This document shows positions 32,039 to 44,861 of a stretch of DNA of 64,000 bases, one piece after another; within the stretch, counting starts at the first letter, position 1; every line of letters begins with the position of its first letter. The notes beneath the pieces were generated by a model that worked only from the letters and a program-made list of their open reading frames with translations, had not been told where the DNA came from and made no database searches. The stretch comes from Anagrus nilaparvatae. Its lineage: Eukaryota > Arthropoda > Insecta > Hymenoptera > Mymaridae. The stretch spans positions 4,420,501-4,484,500 of the forward strand of contig JAKSXM010000237.1 in NCBI GenBank assembly GCA_022575985.1, written 5' to 3'. The position numbers and the translations under genes were made by a program.

Positions 32039-35000
32039 TGGTTCCTCATAGAGGAACCATTGTGTTCGGTCAAAATTTTTTTTTTGATTTTTTGGTATAT
32101 AAGCACGTTTTGAGACCTCAGGAAGCTAAAAAACCGGTTTTTAAAAAAAGTCTGTATGTGTGTATGTGTGTGTGTACGTACGTACGTACGTATGTACGTA
32201 TGTACGTACGTACGTACGTATGTAATCGCTGATATTTCACAAACATTATGGAATTAAGACCTAATTTTTTTTTCAAAAATTTTTTCACCAAAAAAGCTCG
32301 AGGTACTTATTTTTTTTTTTAATTTGGATGTAATACCTCATTTATTTCCATGAAAGTACTTATATTTGAAAGTATGGTTTTCACATGATATCTTGAATCG
32401 GATACTTAATTTTCTGAAAATTTTTTTTCTTAAATTTTTTTTCACAAAAAAATACAAAACATACCAATTTTTTTTTCTTTTTGGACGTATTACCTAATTT
32501 ATTTCCATGGAAGTACTAGTTTTAAGAACCTTGTTTATTGTAATTTTTTGGATCTGATACTTAATTTTTTTTAAATTTTTTTTCTCAAAATTAAAAAAAA
32601 AGATAAATAAAAAAAACTGCAATATTTTTTTTTTTTTTGGTGTAATACCTCATTTAATTCTATGAAAGTACTTATATCTGAAAATGTTGTAACTAGTGAT
32701 ATTTCAAAACCATTATCGAATTAAGACCTAATTTTTTTTTCCAAACATTTTTTTATCAAAAAATCTCAAATTCCTTTTTTTTTTTTTTTAATTTGCATGT
32801 AATACCTCATTTATTTCCATGAAAGTACTTGTATTTGAAAGTATGGTTTTCACATGATATCTCAAATCGGATACTTAATTTTCTGAAAATTTTTTTCCTA
32901 AAATTTTTTTCACAAAAAAATACAAAAAATACCAATTTTGTTTTTCTTTTTGGACGTAGTACCTAATTTATTTCCACGGAAGTACTAGTTTTAGAAATAT
33001 TGTTTATTGTAATTTTTTGGATCTGATACTTAATTTTTTCAAAATTCTTTTTGTCAAAATTAAAAAAAAAGAAAAATAAAAAAAATTGCAATTTTTTTTT
33101 TTTTTAGCGTAATACATTATTTAATTCTATGAAAGTACTAATATCTGAAAATATTGTAACTAGTTAAATTTCAAATTATCGAATTAAGACCTAATTTTTT
33201 TTTTCAAACATTTTTTTATCAAAAAATTTCAAACTTTTTTTTTTTTTTTTAATTTGGATGTAATACCTCATTTATTTACATGAAAGTACTTGTATTTGAA
33301 AGTATGGTTTTCACATGATATCTCAAATCGGATACTTAATTTTTTGAAAATTTTTTTCCTAAACTTTTTTTCACAAAATAATACAAAAAATACCAATTTT
33401 TTTTTTTCTTTTTGGACGTAGTACCTAATTTATTTCCATGGAAGTACTAGTTTTAAGAACTTTTTTTATAGTAATTTTTTTGAACTGATACTTAATTTTT
33501 TCAAAATTTTTTTTGTCAAAATTAAAAAAAAAAGAGAAATAAAAAAAACTGCAATATTTTTTTTTTTCTCACTCTCATCTAGTCAAATAGACTACTGTGA
33601 TTTAATAATAATAATAATAATAATTACTTAAATTATTGCCTAACGATTAAATTCTACCTCGACTCGCAATTCCTAATTCCTAATACCTATACCTGAAAAT
33701 TAATTGGAGCAGTTAAAAGAAGTTAGTGAAGATTGTTGGTAATATTTAGTAAAGTTAAGTTTTATATTGTGATAGGTCGAATTTCGATTTGTAAACTATT
33801 TTTTTTTTTTTTTTAATTTGGTTGTAATACCTAATTCATTTCCATGAAAGTACTTATATTTGAAAGTACGATTTTTATTCGATGTCTCGAATCTGATAAT
33901 TAATTTTTTTTGAATTATTTTTCCAAAATTTTTTTCACAAAAAATTACAAAAAAACACTAATTTTTTTTTTCTTTTTGGACGTAGTACCTAATTTATTTC
34001 TTTGAGAGTACTAGTTTTAGAAAGTTCACTTATAGTAATTTTTTGGATCTGAAACCGAATTCTTTCAAAATTTGTTTTCTCAAAATTAAAAAAACAAAAA
34101 AACTAAAATAACTACAATATTTTTTTTTTGTAATACTATCTTCCTTTGTATAGCATATCGACGAGTTTATGTTAATGAAATAGTGGTCTTTTATTGATGT
34201 AAAAAAAAATCTTTAGACGCATTATTTTATAGTCCTTCAGCGCATGAGTTAAAGGGAGAAAGAATTATGGATGCGATAACAATATAAAAAAAATTTCTTT
34301 CAAAAATAAAAGTATCAAATAAATTTTTAAATACAATGATTAATTTTAAAATCGGGTTACAACTAAATTTCTTTTAAAAATAAGAGAATCAAATAAATTT
34401 TTTTGTTTTTGTAAATATTATACTTATTAGTTAAAAATAAAAGTATATCAAATAAATTTTTTAGTTTTTTAAGTATTTAATTTATTAGTCATCGTTATCG
34501 TTATTTTTGTGCCAAGTATAAAATAAACAAAAGTATCAAATAAATTTCTAGATATTTGTCGTAAATGCGATACAGATGAAGATGTTGTTACAAAAAGTAT
34601 CGATTGTAACGCGATACTATAGAACGCTGAAAGAGGCATGGTTGAGATAGAAGATAAAAAAAACGAAAGACAGAGCGCGTCAGACTACTATAGTAACTAG
34701 TTACAATATATACTATTTTTTAATTGTAATGCCTAATCTAATTCCATTAAAGTACTAATATCTGAAAATATTGTAACCAGTTATATTTTACAACCATTAT
34801 CAAATTAAGACCTAATTTTTTTTTCCAAAAATTTTTTCGAAAATCGAAAACTTTTTTTTTTTTCATTTTGGATGTAATATTTCATTTATTTCCATGAAAA
34901 AACTTATATTTGAAAATATGGTTTTTACTTGATATCTCGGATCTGATAATTAATTTTTTGAAAATTTGTTTCAAAATTTTTGATCAATAAAAAAAACTTA

Positions 35001-35090
35001 AAAATTAATATAAATGTATGTATGATTGCATGCTTATAATTGGCTCATTGTTTGAGGAACCTTAGTGCCAGCTAGTTGCAGGGTATTTTG
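32039..35090 (+). repeat. Minisatellite-bearing repeat family, copy B (most complete)
   Basis: It starts with the palindrome GGTTCCTCATAGAGGAACC, then TTTTGGTATATAAGCACG, a (TGTA/ACGT)n stretch at 32153-32225, and a long array of units with TACCT-containing cores. Core spacings are close to 151-157 bp (near 32334, 32491, 32646, 32803, 32960, 33113, 33264). Three unit types alternate, giving a higher-order period near 465 bp. It ends around GAGGAACCTTAGTGCCA (35053-35069). It is interrupted at 33575-33790 and 34130-34700 by unrelated AT-rich sequence. No protein-coding gene is present. Confidence 0.78.
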
Positions 35091-35150
35091 TTTAATAGTG
35101 ACAAGTCAATTATTGTAAACTGATGCGTTTACAGATATGTAATCTCATTT

Positions 35151-35444
35151 TCAAAGATTTATGAAAATTTTATTATTGTCGTGTCTCATCATACTGTTGA
35201 TATATTCTGTACCGTTATCTGTAATTAGCTGTTCTGGAAAACCATGTCTATAGGTTACTTGATTTTTAAAATTTTTTAAAATTGTTTCAGCATTCTTTGT
35301 CCTAATTGGTATTACTTCAATGTATTTAGTAAACAGATCTTCGAATACTAGTATATGGGTAAACCCATCTTTTGACCGCGGGAATGGTCCCATACAGTCT
35401 GAGGCGACTTTTTGCCATGGAGATAAAATACTTCTTTTTTCCAT
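35151..35444 (-). pseudogene. Gypsy integrase core, truncated
   Basis: KVASDCMGPFPRSKDGFTHI carries the first Asp and QLITDNGTEYINS the second. The frame then leaves the family (NNKIFINL), and the catalytic Glu and the C-terminus are missing. It is shifted by one frame relative to the RNase H/zinc-finger ORF that overlaps it up to 35444. Confidence 0.85.
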
Positions 35445-36376
35445 AAAGGTTTACATTGTTGGCATATGAAACAACATCTTACATATTTCACCATTGTGCA
35501 TATTTGGCCAAAAATATAGGGCATATGCTCTGTAGTATGTTTTTTTTGACCTAGATGTCGACCTTGTTCTTCGTGACATTCTGCTAAAACTTTTCTTTTC
35601 AGGTCTCTTGCGACCACTAATTTCCAATTACTATCTTCTTCACGAATAGCTGCTGTTCTAGGGTCGGGTCTGTAGTAATATAATAGACCTTCGATTATTT
35701 TCCAATCTTTAAATTTGTTTGGAAAGTCTTTGACGTCTTTAATACGTTGTAGGTACCATTTATCAGTTATTTTTTCTACTTCTATTGAAGATACTGCAAC
35801 TTCATTTTTATAATTATCTTCATCTTCTACGTCTTCATAAGCTCTAGAGAGAGCATCTGGAACCACATTGTATTTGCCTTTTTTATGCTGTATCGTGAAG
35901 TCATATTGTTGGAGTTCAAAGGCCCATCTAGCTAACCTACCAGCGGGTCTTTTTTTTTCTTGTAGCCATTTCAGAGCTGAGTGATCTGTTATTATAGTAA
36001 ATTTTGTGCCTTCTACATAGCAACGATATTTATCAATTGCGAATAAAATTGCAAGGCATTCTTTTTCTGAAATATTGTACTCTCTTTCAGTTGTGCTTAA
36101 AATTCTACTGGCATATGAAATAACTCTTTCTTTACCGTTAATGACTTGTAATAATACCGCTCCAAGTCCTGTATTGCTTGCGTCAGTTTCAATTATGAAA
36201 GGTTCATTAAAATCTGGTCTATCTAATATTGGTGCTGTTGTTAATTTTAATTTTAGAGTTTCAAAAGATATTTGACAATCGCTTGTCCATTTAAACGGAA
36301 CATTACGCGTTAGATTTGTCAAAGGTTCAGCTATAGCTGCAAATTCGGGAATAAATTTTCTATACCAAGAGGTCAT
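35348..36376 (-). pseudogene. Gypsy RT thumb, RNase H and integrase zinc finger
   Basis: It opens with MTSWYRKFIPEFAAIAEPL (RT connection) and runs into RNase H: FIIETDASNTGLGAVL carries the first catalytic Asp, EKECLAILFAIDKYR the Glu, and IITDHSALKWL the next Asp, followed by NVVPDALSRA. It ends with the H2C2 finger ECHEEQGRHLG...CCFICQQCKP. The frame is lost after KPLWKKE. Upstream, a short tandem duplication (AAAAGACAA...ATTTT) near 36380-36415 caused the frameshift from the RT ORF. Confidence 0.9.
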
Positions 36377-36393
36377 GCCTATAAAATTGTCTT

Positions 36394-36942
36394 TTAAAAT
36401 TGCACTTGTCTTTTGGTTTTTGGTACTGGGTACTCTATTATTGGTTTTGTTTTATCTGGGTCTGGTTGAGTACTCTTTTCATCGATTAAAAACCCTAAAT
36501 ATTTTACTTGCGTTTTCCCGAAAAAGCTTTTCGAACGATTTATAGTAAAATTTGCTTTATTTAACTTTTCCATTACTATTTTAAGCCAGTGTAGATGTTC
36601 TTCCCATGTTAAAGTTGCTATTATTATATCATCAATGTAGGCCATTACGTAAGGAGCCATTTCTGGGGTTATAATCGTCTGTATAGCCCTTTGAAATGTT
36701 GCCGACGCCCCCATCAGGCCAAAAGGCATACGAACATATTCAAAAATACCTTTACCTGGTACGACAAACGCTGTAAGATGTCTACATTGTTCGGCAAGTG
36801 GAATTTGATTAAAAGCTTGGGAAAGATCTAAAGTGCTGATGTAACGTGCTTCCTGCAGCTTGTTAAGCATCTGATCCATATTAGGGATCGGGAACGCATC
36901 TCCTTTCGACACTTTATTTAATTTTCTGAAATCAATACACAA
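36394..36942 (-). pseudogene. Gypsy reverse transcriptase core
   Basis: The blocks CIDFRKLNKVSKGDAFPIPN, STLDLSQAFNQIPLAE (first Asp), YVRMPFGLMGASATFQRAI, YIDDIIIATLTWEEHL (catalytic motif YIDD) and VKYLGFLIDE are all present. This is a standard Ty3/gypsy RT. A small insertion near 36935-36945 shifts it out of frame from the protease ORF. The active-site residues are intact. Confidence 0.92.
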
Positions 36943-37747
36943 TCTTCACACGATACTTTGTGATTGGCTGATTATTTTCATCCACCCCTTCTCTTCGTAC
37001 CATTACTATTGGGGATGCCCATTCACTTTTGGATGGCTTAATAACGCCTTTTTTGAGAAGTTTGTCGACTTCTTTGTGTATTTCTTTTTCTATTGCTGGT
37101 GATACTGGATAGCATCGTTGACGAATAGGCTGCGCATCGCCTACGTCAATGTAATGTTCACCATCTTCATATGGAATTAAGTCATCTAGTAGCTTATTCA
37201 GCTGATCTATTTGTTCATGAGTTGGTTGTTTTAAACCTGTATCACCAACATCGAGCCCTATTGAGGCTACGTCGACATTAACTTTGCCATTATAACCTTC
37301 AACTTCTATAGAGTTGTCTCTAGCAGTTAAGACGACGTTGAACAATCTGAAGAAATCTGCGCCAAGAATGCAGCTTTTATAAAGGTTAGGCATAATTATA
37401 ACCTCTACTTTTTTCGTGCAACTACCTACTGTAAAATCGAGAGTAGCCGCGTTAACTATTTGAGTCAGGCTACCGTCAGCTACCCGGACGCCACCTCCTA
37501 TGTACGTTTTTAAATTAACGCCAGCTGCCTTGGCAATTTCTAAACCTATTGGTCCTAGTATAGTGCGAGCAGAACCGGAATCTAACAAAGATTTCACTTT
37601 CTGGCCTTGTATTTTGACCTTAAGCCACCAACGGGAAGAAAATTCTTCTGAAAAACATTCTGAAAGTATTTCATTTATGGTTTGGCTCATGAATTCTTCG
37701 CTAGGTTTAGTTGAGTCCTGCTGGTCTAGGGGAGGAGTAGGGACCAC
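36932..37747 (-). pseudogene. Gypsy aspartic protease and start of RT
   Basis: VKSLLDSGSARTILG is the protease active site (DSG), and SCILGADFFRLFNVV matches the C-terminal ILGxDF block. The frame continues to GVIKPSKSEWASPIVMVRRE, the first RT block. It breaks after KYRV just before the RT core. It abuts gag at 37747, consistent with a gag-pol junction, although the original frame relation cannot be judged. Confidence 0.9.
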
Positions 37748-38601
37748 TACGCTCCCCTGTGCTTGTTTTTTTCAACACAGGCTGGTGTCGGGCAGTTATT
37801 CTTGGTATATCCTGGCTTTTGACACCAGTAACATTTTAAAATAAGTTCTTCGGTACATTTAGCTCGTCTGTGACCTTCTTTGTTGCAATTAGGGCATATT
37901 ATTGGTCTATCAGGTTTTTTCTTATTTTGTGACTCATTTGAGCCATTTGCTGGGCTATTACTTTTATTATCTTGATTTGCCTGCCTATTATTATTATTAC
38001 TGTATGAGCTGTTGTTATTATTGTTATATGTACTTCTACTATTATATGCAGTTTGCCCATTGTTGTTACGATTGTAAGAATTCTGGTTTTGATAGTTCTG
38101 ATTAGAATTCCAACTTTGTTTTTTACGCTGTGGATATTTTCTTACTGCGTATCTAGGTTTTTCAGATTCTTCTGAATATTTAGACTCAGACTTTTTTCTG
38201 ATTCTTGCATCACTGTCTGTTCGAATTTCTCTTACGCAAAGAGCAGATTCTTGCATAATTGCAGCTACTTGTACTGCTAGTGCATTCACATTGACTGGAT
38301 TATTTTCCACTGCGCATGCATTAGTGATATTTTTCTTTTGCCTGTTAGGGCTTGGTGTGTAGGCTGAGTCTGGTAATAATGACTGATCTTTTGACGGTGG
38401 TGGTCTATATACTGATGTGGCTGCTTTAATAGAATCTTCAGCCTCAATGGCTCTTGCTATAAACTCTTTGACTGTACTGTATCTTACACTGTAGAGTTTT
38501 TCTTTCATCTGTGGTTTCAGATTTTTATATAGCACATCTAATTTTCTTCTTTCTGAAATGGCTGGTTGGAATTTTTTGGCTATGGCTAAGAGTTTAAACA
38601 T
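37747..38601 (-). pseudogene. Gypsy Gag, C-terminal part
   Basis: Two CCHC zinc knuckles, CPNCNKEGHRRAKC and CYWCQKPGYTKNNC (the second has Tyr at the His position, unusual), lie after an Asn-rich spacer (YNRNNNGQ, YNNNNNSS). The N-terminal KEFIARAIEAEDSIKAA fits the end of the retrotransposon capsid domain. The capsid N-terminus is missing upstream of 38601. Gag packages element RNA. Confidence 0.87.
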
Positions 38602-40842
38602 ATACGTTCAAACTTCTTTCTTCAACTACCTAGTATGTATAGCCTTAAAATTGGCTAAATTCGCTTTATTTCGCACTGAAATATAAAAATAAAACAAAAA
38701 AAATAAATATAATATTTTTTATGGAAATGTCCATATACCATTCATTCTCTTAATATTATGTAAGTTTATTACAAAAAATTTTATTGCTAGCTTAAATATT
38801 AAAAAAATATGAATTGTTCGCAGAATACTGAGTATTATTAATGCTAGAAAAATTTTAAGTCGTGTTAAGACATTTGTAGGGCTTTTCACCACTGTGAAAC
38901 GTAGTATATTTCACTAAATTTGTTTTTTTTTTTTAAATTTTGAAACCAAAAATGAGAATAAAAATTTATTTATTAGGACTTGTTCAAGAAAAAAAATTTA
39001 TTATTAAGCTTTTTCTCAAAATCAAAACTGAGAAAATAATTTATTTTTTGAGGTTATAAAGCTTTTATATTAAATAAATATGAAAATTAGAAGTCGAAAA
39101 AATTATTCACTTGGGTTTGAGCCGGAAAAAACGAAAAAATTTGATTATTAAGCTTTTTTAAATTTTCAAAACCAAAGAATAAAAATACTCAGTTTCTGTA
39201 TCCAAAATGATAATAATTAATTATATGTTTGTATAGTATACAGTTTGTATACGAAAAAAATAAATAAATATTTTATATACTGTTTGTATATAAAAAATAA
39301 TAAAAATATTAAATATTTTTTATTAAAGTATAATTATATAATGAAAAATATAACTTATTAGCTAAACTTAAATAATAATATATAAATCGTATAGTATTCT
39401 ATTTTTTACCTAATCTCAAGTTTATTATAGGATGCCACTCTAATTTTTTAAAAATAAAAATTAGAGAAAAAATTAAAGACTTGGGTATGTCTATTCATTT
39501 ATGAAAAAAAAGAAATTTTCAAAAGAAGTTTTCAAACTAAGTAATTTTGAAAAAAAATGTACCTATTTATATTTAAACTAAGGTAAAATTATAGTTTAAT
39601 AACTTTATTAACCAGTTAATATTTTAGGTTAATAAAGTATCTAGTTAAATTCTGAAAAAAAATTGAAGAATTTAGTAGGTACCTTAAAAAATTAAGCTGG
39701 GTCAAAGGGCGCTTCCGTATTTCTAACTTTGACGAAATTTTAAAAATTTTACTTTGCGGCTTCCGTAGTTTCAAAAAAAAAATTTTCGATTTTTTGAAAA
39801 CTACCTGAAAATTATCCTAAATAACCAAAGGGGTGAGTTTAATTAGTTAAAAAGGGATGCCATGTAATGCGAAAGGGTTGTTGCTAATTAAATATAAAAC
39901 ATTGATTACCTTTAACATTATCTGAAAACGGGGTAAAACTGGGAACTTGAGGTTAGGTTATTTGTAAAGAAAGATGAACATATTAATATAATTAAATAAT
40001 AAAAGATTATTTATTAAATTATAAACATAGAAGAGTTTATAAAGGAGGTTATGTAATATTTACAAAGGGCTCGTCACGTGGCTGCAGCAAGCGCGCGAAC
40101 ATGAAAAATTATGGCTAATGGCCTTGACTTATATGAGCTCATAGAAATTTTACGTTATCAATTATTCGCAAATGTCATAAAGGTTACTTATGATTAATTT
40201 GCAAACTAGTGCATATAAACAGAACTAATAATAAAAAATCACCTTTATAACTTTTGCAAACACTTGACACGCACGATATTTCAATACACTCACTTGCACA
40301 CATATAAAGAATAATACACACTTTTACGCACGAGATGATTAAAATAAGCCTCGTGGTAGCTTTTGCAAAATCACTAATAAAATACAAAAATAATATGATT
40401 TAAATATGATTCACTTATTAATAATAATTTTTTCTTTTACCTTAAGGATTTTATCACTTCTGAGATTTTATTTTATCTCAAGAAAAAAAGAATACAAAAA
40501 AAGTATAAGTCCTATTTATGACTTTTTATTACTAGATAATTGTTAACAATTATAGACTGTGCGAAGCATAACAACCCACTAAATTTATTCCTAAATACAG
40601 ACGATTTTTATTATTTGAAATATTATTAATTGGGTATATTAGGTGAAGTAAATAATCAAACTCATTTTGTTATAAACAATAAATATTTAATGTACAAAAT
40701 ATTGTATGTGTACATTTACAGTATTAGCGTGTTTATTTACATAATAGTAATTAAAATTAAATGTATATTCAAAATAATAACTTTAATTAATTAATTTTTG
40801 ATTATATATGATTTGTTATTGAAAAATATTTTAATCAATATT
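38602..40842. other. AT-rich spacer upstream of the gypsy element
   Basis: No gene or LTR was identified. A small palindrome (GTGAAACGTAGTATATTTCAC) lies near 38894. A GC-richer patch near 40060-40110 (GTCACGTGGCTGCAGCAAGC) stands out, with no family assignment. The ORF at 40184-40387 has no recognisable motif. Confidence 0.5.
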
Positions 40843-42856
40843 TTATTCTTTAATTGCTTTATTAATTTTGTTTAATGATTCCATGAAATCTTGTTTCACT
40901 TTAAAAGATGTTGAAAGTCGTATTGAGTCAAAACGATATTTGTTGTAACCTTTTATTAAAATTATATCATTAATTGAATTAACTCGGCTAAAACCGACGT
41001 ATGTAATTCCCAATTGTCTTTCCGTGTCTCCTATGTGTAAGAAAATATTATCTAACGTCTGACCTTGAGACTTGTGGATGGTTAGAGCATATGACAATAT
41101 TACTGGAAATTGCGTGCGACTGCATAAAATATTATTATGTTTCCAAGTTCTTTCTACGGGAATAATTGGGAAATAATTTTTATACAAAAATGGTCCTTTG
41201 TAATTGTCAAATTCAACCATTAATACTTGAGGTAATTGTGGTGGTGATTCATTATCAGCATATATTATTTCCCGTATGTATCCTAAGCTTCCATTTGTTA
41301 ATCCACCTGCTACCCATAAATTTGTAAATAACATTATTCTACAGTCTTTTGACAAGTATAATATATTCTGTAATCCTGTTGCTTTTTCGTCCGGCAATAT
41401 TGGGAGTGTTTATTGAAACTATGCGTGCAACTGGATGTCCCGTATTTTTCAAAAATGTTTCATTATGTGTTTTAACTTGTGCACACGTTGGATATAAATA
41501 AATTGCGTTTTTAAAATTTTTTAATTCTTCTTTGGGGATAACGGTTTCTCTTCGGTTATATAATAAGTTATAATTTTGTTGTGACAGTTCTGCATTTGCT
41601 ATTTCATATAGCAATTGTGAGTAAGGGGTATGATTACCCTTTTGTCTGTGTGCGTTTTGGAGACAATAATACTTTTGGAATTGTTTAAAAATTATTCTTC
41701 CTTGTGTTTGTAAATTGTCTGTTAGTTTTTTATCACTAAATACTGCTCTGTCTCCAACCGGTGTCAATTGATTGTAATCTCCAAGTAAGTAAATTATGAT
41801 TCCGCCAAACGGTTCGTCAATTTCATTAGCATGTATTTCTCGACATCGTGATTCTATCTGAAATAACGTTCTTAAACCGATCAAAGACATTTCATCTGTT
41901 ATTAAAAATTTCAAATCTTTCAAATCTGTTTGAAATTTTTTTGCATTTTGATTTTCTAATTTAGAAAATAACTTGTAATTTAAAGGTATTCGTAGCAAAT
42001 AATGTAATGTTAGTCCATCTATGTTAACTGATGCCATACCTGTTGATGCCGCTACTTTAACCGAATCTTCTTCGAAAATTGATGTTATCCTCTTAACCAT
42101 TTCTTTGATTATTATGCTTTTACCAGAACCAGCTTTGCCTTGTATTATAACTCTTTTTATACTATTTGCTGTCATAGTACCGTTTTGTATACTGGTTATT
42201 TGAGTATCTAACAAGTTTAATATTTGTTGTTGGTCATCCATAAACGATATTTTAGATTCTGTATTTTGTTTTTATATTTTCTTTTTTTGTTGAGATTTGT
42301 AGGTATTCAGAAAAAAATGTATTTCTAATTCAGTTGGTTTGTTTTCAATAGGCATATTCCAGTTATAACATAAATCTATCGCCCTTTTTCATAAATCTCT
42401 TTCTAAATTGTCATTTTAGAATCCTGATAGAAACTCAAATGCATTTTTTATGTTATCATCATTTATTTCTTCTGGAATTTCATCATTCTCAGTGAATTCG
42501 TTTAAATCTATGTTTTCATTGTTATTTATATTTAATGTTTCGTAAATTTGCTTCCATTTATTTATATTTTCATATGATTGAAGAATATCATTATAATCAT
42601 TTTTAATTGGTATGTTTAAAATACATTGTTGTTTACAAAATTTTTCATCTTTAATTTCATTATTAGTTATTTTAAATTTCGGAAAAATTCTAACAATGTT
42701 TTCTTTCCGTCGTTTTGTAAATTTGTTCTTGACAATTGTATAATTTTTAGCGAAATTTAATAACGTTAAGTTATTTAGTTCTTTTGGTCTCACCTTATAT
42801 TTTTCTATTAAATTACAAGTTTTTGTATCAATACTTTCATCATTTGATTCATTTGT
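40843..42856 (-). pseudogene. Helitron linker and Pif1-like helicase
   Basis: After the acceptor at 42857 it reads TNESNDESIDTKTC, then the linker ORF 42793-42416. A stretch with stops (42415-42242) leads into the helicase: IIQGKAGSGKSIIIKEM (Walker A), LKFLITDEMSLIG (Walker B) and YLLGDYNQLTPVGDRAVF. A one-base shift near 41397 moves to the frame with CRIMLFTNLWVAGGLTNGSL and YALTIHKSQGQTLDNI, then YVGFSRVNSINDI before the end at 40843. The motifs are intact; the frame is not. Confidence 0.87.
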
Positions 42857-43166
42857 CTGAAATAAAAAAATTATTTATATATTGTTTAATAGTCTGTTGA
42901 AAAGTGCGTAAAATTGTTTCTCGATTTACGAATTATTTGGAATCAAAAATTCGTTCGCAAATCGAAAAAAAAAAAATTCTAGTTGAGTTGTATGTACATT
43001 ATTGATATTATAAGTAAAATTAAATATTATGGTACTAATTGAATTTAAATTTATAAAAATGAATACTTATAGATAAGTTTGTTATAAAAATCCTTTGTAT
43101 TGCATTGAAATAAAAATAAAAAATAATTAAATAAAAAATTAAGCCTAGAGTAAAAATATAAAGTCA

Positions 43167-44399
43167 TATATGGGTAAATTTAAATGTAGTGAGTGCGATT
43201 TGTATGGTCGTGTCTTCAAAACTGCCCCAAAGTGTTTTTTTCTGCACTGAAAAAAAAATTACTGGCCACGCGCCTAGATTGCTAGTACAGGCGTAGTGCC
43301 TGTTTAACGAGACCGGCGAGGGCCTCGAACGAACTGGCGTTTCACGCGTTTGGAGAGGGGGCCCCAGCATTTTCTCTTTGTATTTTTTATATGCCACGTG
43401 ATCTAAACGTGTGAAACGCAAGTTTGTCCGAGGCCCGGAGCCCGTTCTCGTTGAACACGCTCTGCGCCTATAAAATTCTAGGCGCGTGGCCAGTAATTTT
43501 TTTTCAGTGTGAAAGTACTACCAAAAATAAGTTACCAGCCTAATTTTTAGCCTCCCAGAGCAAAATCTCGATTTTTGGCAGCCATTTTTGTGCTTTTGAC
43601 TGTCGTAAAAAATGTAAGAAAAATGAGTCATAATTTTTTTTTAATTATTGCTGTAAAAAACTCACATTAGCATGAAAAATTTTTTTCTTATAGGTCCGGA
43701 TAGGAAATTTCCCTGACTATCCGATTCAGGGGTCAAACATTTTTTTTGAGTAGCGAATGCGCGATGAATCGCTAAGATAGGCGGTTTTTTTTCAAAAATC
43801 GATTTCTCAAATCTCTATTAGTGAAAAATCTTCTAACCAGGATTAAAATTTTCCTTAAGCCTTATATTTTTTGGCAAAAAAAAAAAATTTCGATGGGACA
43901 CTGCTATTTGGGAGCTCTAGATAAAAAAATAGCAGCTTTCAAAAGTTACAAATTTCAAATTTCCCGTCAAGTCACGTGAGCAATAAAAAATCTGACCAAA
44001 AATTTGGATTCCGCGGGAAATTTTACATAAGGATATATTTTTTCATGTTATTAAGAGCGTTTATGTTAAAGCAGCAAAATTTTAAATTGAAAGATTAAAA
44101 TATATCATTTTTTAATGAATTTTTTTATTTTTAAATTATACAAATTATTCAAAATTGATCAGAAAATTCTTTATTATTTCATTGTTTTTCGCTGTTTTAA
44201 CATAAACGCTCTTGAAAACATGAAAAGATATATCCTTTAAATTTTTCATGCTAATGTGAGTTTTTTACAGCTATAATAAAAAAAATTATGACTCATTTTT
44301 CTTATATTTTTTACGACAGTTAAAAATATTTTGGGGCAGTTGTGAAAACCCGACCATACAAATCGCAATATACTCACTATATTTAAATTTATCCATATA
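43167..44399. mobile_element. TA-flanked MITE with inverted ends, carrying a second MITE
   Basis: The left end TATATGGGTAAATTTAAAT and the right end ATTTAAATTTATCCATATA are inverted copies, and homology continues inward through ATTTGTATGGTCG and CTGCCCC on both sides. TA dinucleotides at the ends would fit a Tc1/mariner-type target duplication. It is non-coding. Related pieces occur at 347-545 and 30670-30745. Confidence 0.72.
43245..43509. mobile_element. 265-bp MITE nested in the larger MITE
   Basis: The ends CACTGAAAA... and ...TTTTCAGTG extend into perfectly inverted TTACTGGCCACGCGCCTAGA. TG flanks both sides (43243-43244 and 43510-43511). The related sequence at 347-545 reads straight through as TTCTGAAAGAACTACTA, an empty-site control showing a precise insertion. 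The inside is GC-richer, with a further internal dyad (GCGTTTCACGCGTTTGG against ACGTGTGAAACGC). Confidence 0.85.
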
Positions 44400-44861
44400 G
44401 AAAAGTAAAGATTTATAAGTTTAATTGATTTTAATAAATTTTCTTATTAAATTTAAACAAATAATATTAATTTAAAAAAATATTATTTTTCATTTCATTT
44501 CATACATACATTAGTTGAGATTAAGAATAAATTGTATAGTATAAATAGCTTTGTCTTATTGAAAATATTATTTAAAATAAATAAAAAAGAAGAGATTATA
44601 AAAAAATTTTATGTTCTAAATTCAAGTTTTTAACTTTGAAGTTACATGAGTCGATGATTTGTAAATCGTTAAATTACTGTATATAAGTTATTTAAATTAA
44701 TTAAAATGAATTTATTATGTCTAAATTTAAAATATAATTATAAGAGTTACAGTTCCATCAAATAAGTATTGTTTAATTACGTAGGTTCATTTTATTTTAA
44801 AGATGTTTAAATAATTAATAAAATTGTTATTTATATTATTGGTAAGGAATTATATATTCAC

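Larger units (their letters stand above)
35151..38601 (-). mobile_element. Ty3/gypsy retrotransposon, both ends missing, several frameshifts
   Basis: In order on the minus strand: gag with zinc knuckles, aspartic protease, RT, RNase H, integrase zinc finger and part of the integrase core. The integrase breaks off at about 35160-35185, where sequence shared with 48415-48510 (inverted) begins. No LTR, primer-binding site or env was recognised. Confidence 0.9.
42857..44861 (-). other. Helitron intron, 2.0 kb, carrying nested MITEs
   Basis: The donor (AAAG|GTGAAT at 44862/44861) and acceptor (TTTATTTCAG before 42856) join IQIK to TNES with frame preserved. Much of its length is the MITE at 43167-44399. 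The splice assignment comes from sequence only. Confidence 0.65.

Noticed and set aside
35151..38601. Endogenous retrovirus with envelope
   Set aside because: No env-like ORF or LTR was found; the content is gag, protease, RT, RNase H and partial integrase, all broken.
40184..40387. 67-residue minus-strand ORF with hydrophobic stretches
   Set aside because: Short, Cys/Ile-rich by base composition, no context or homology cue.
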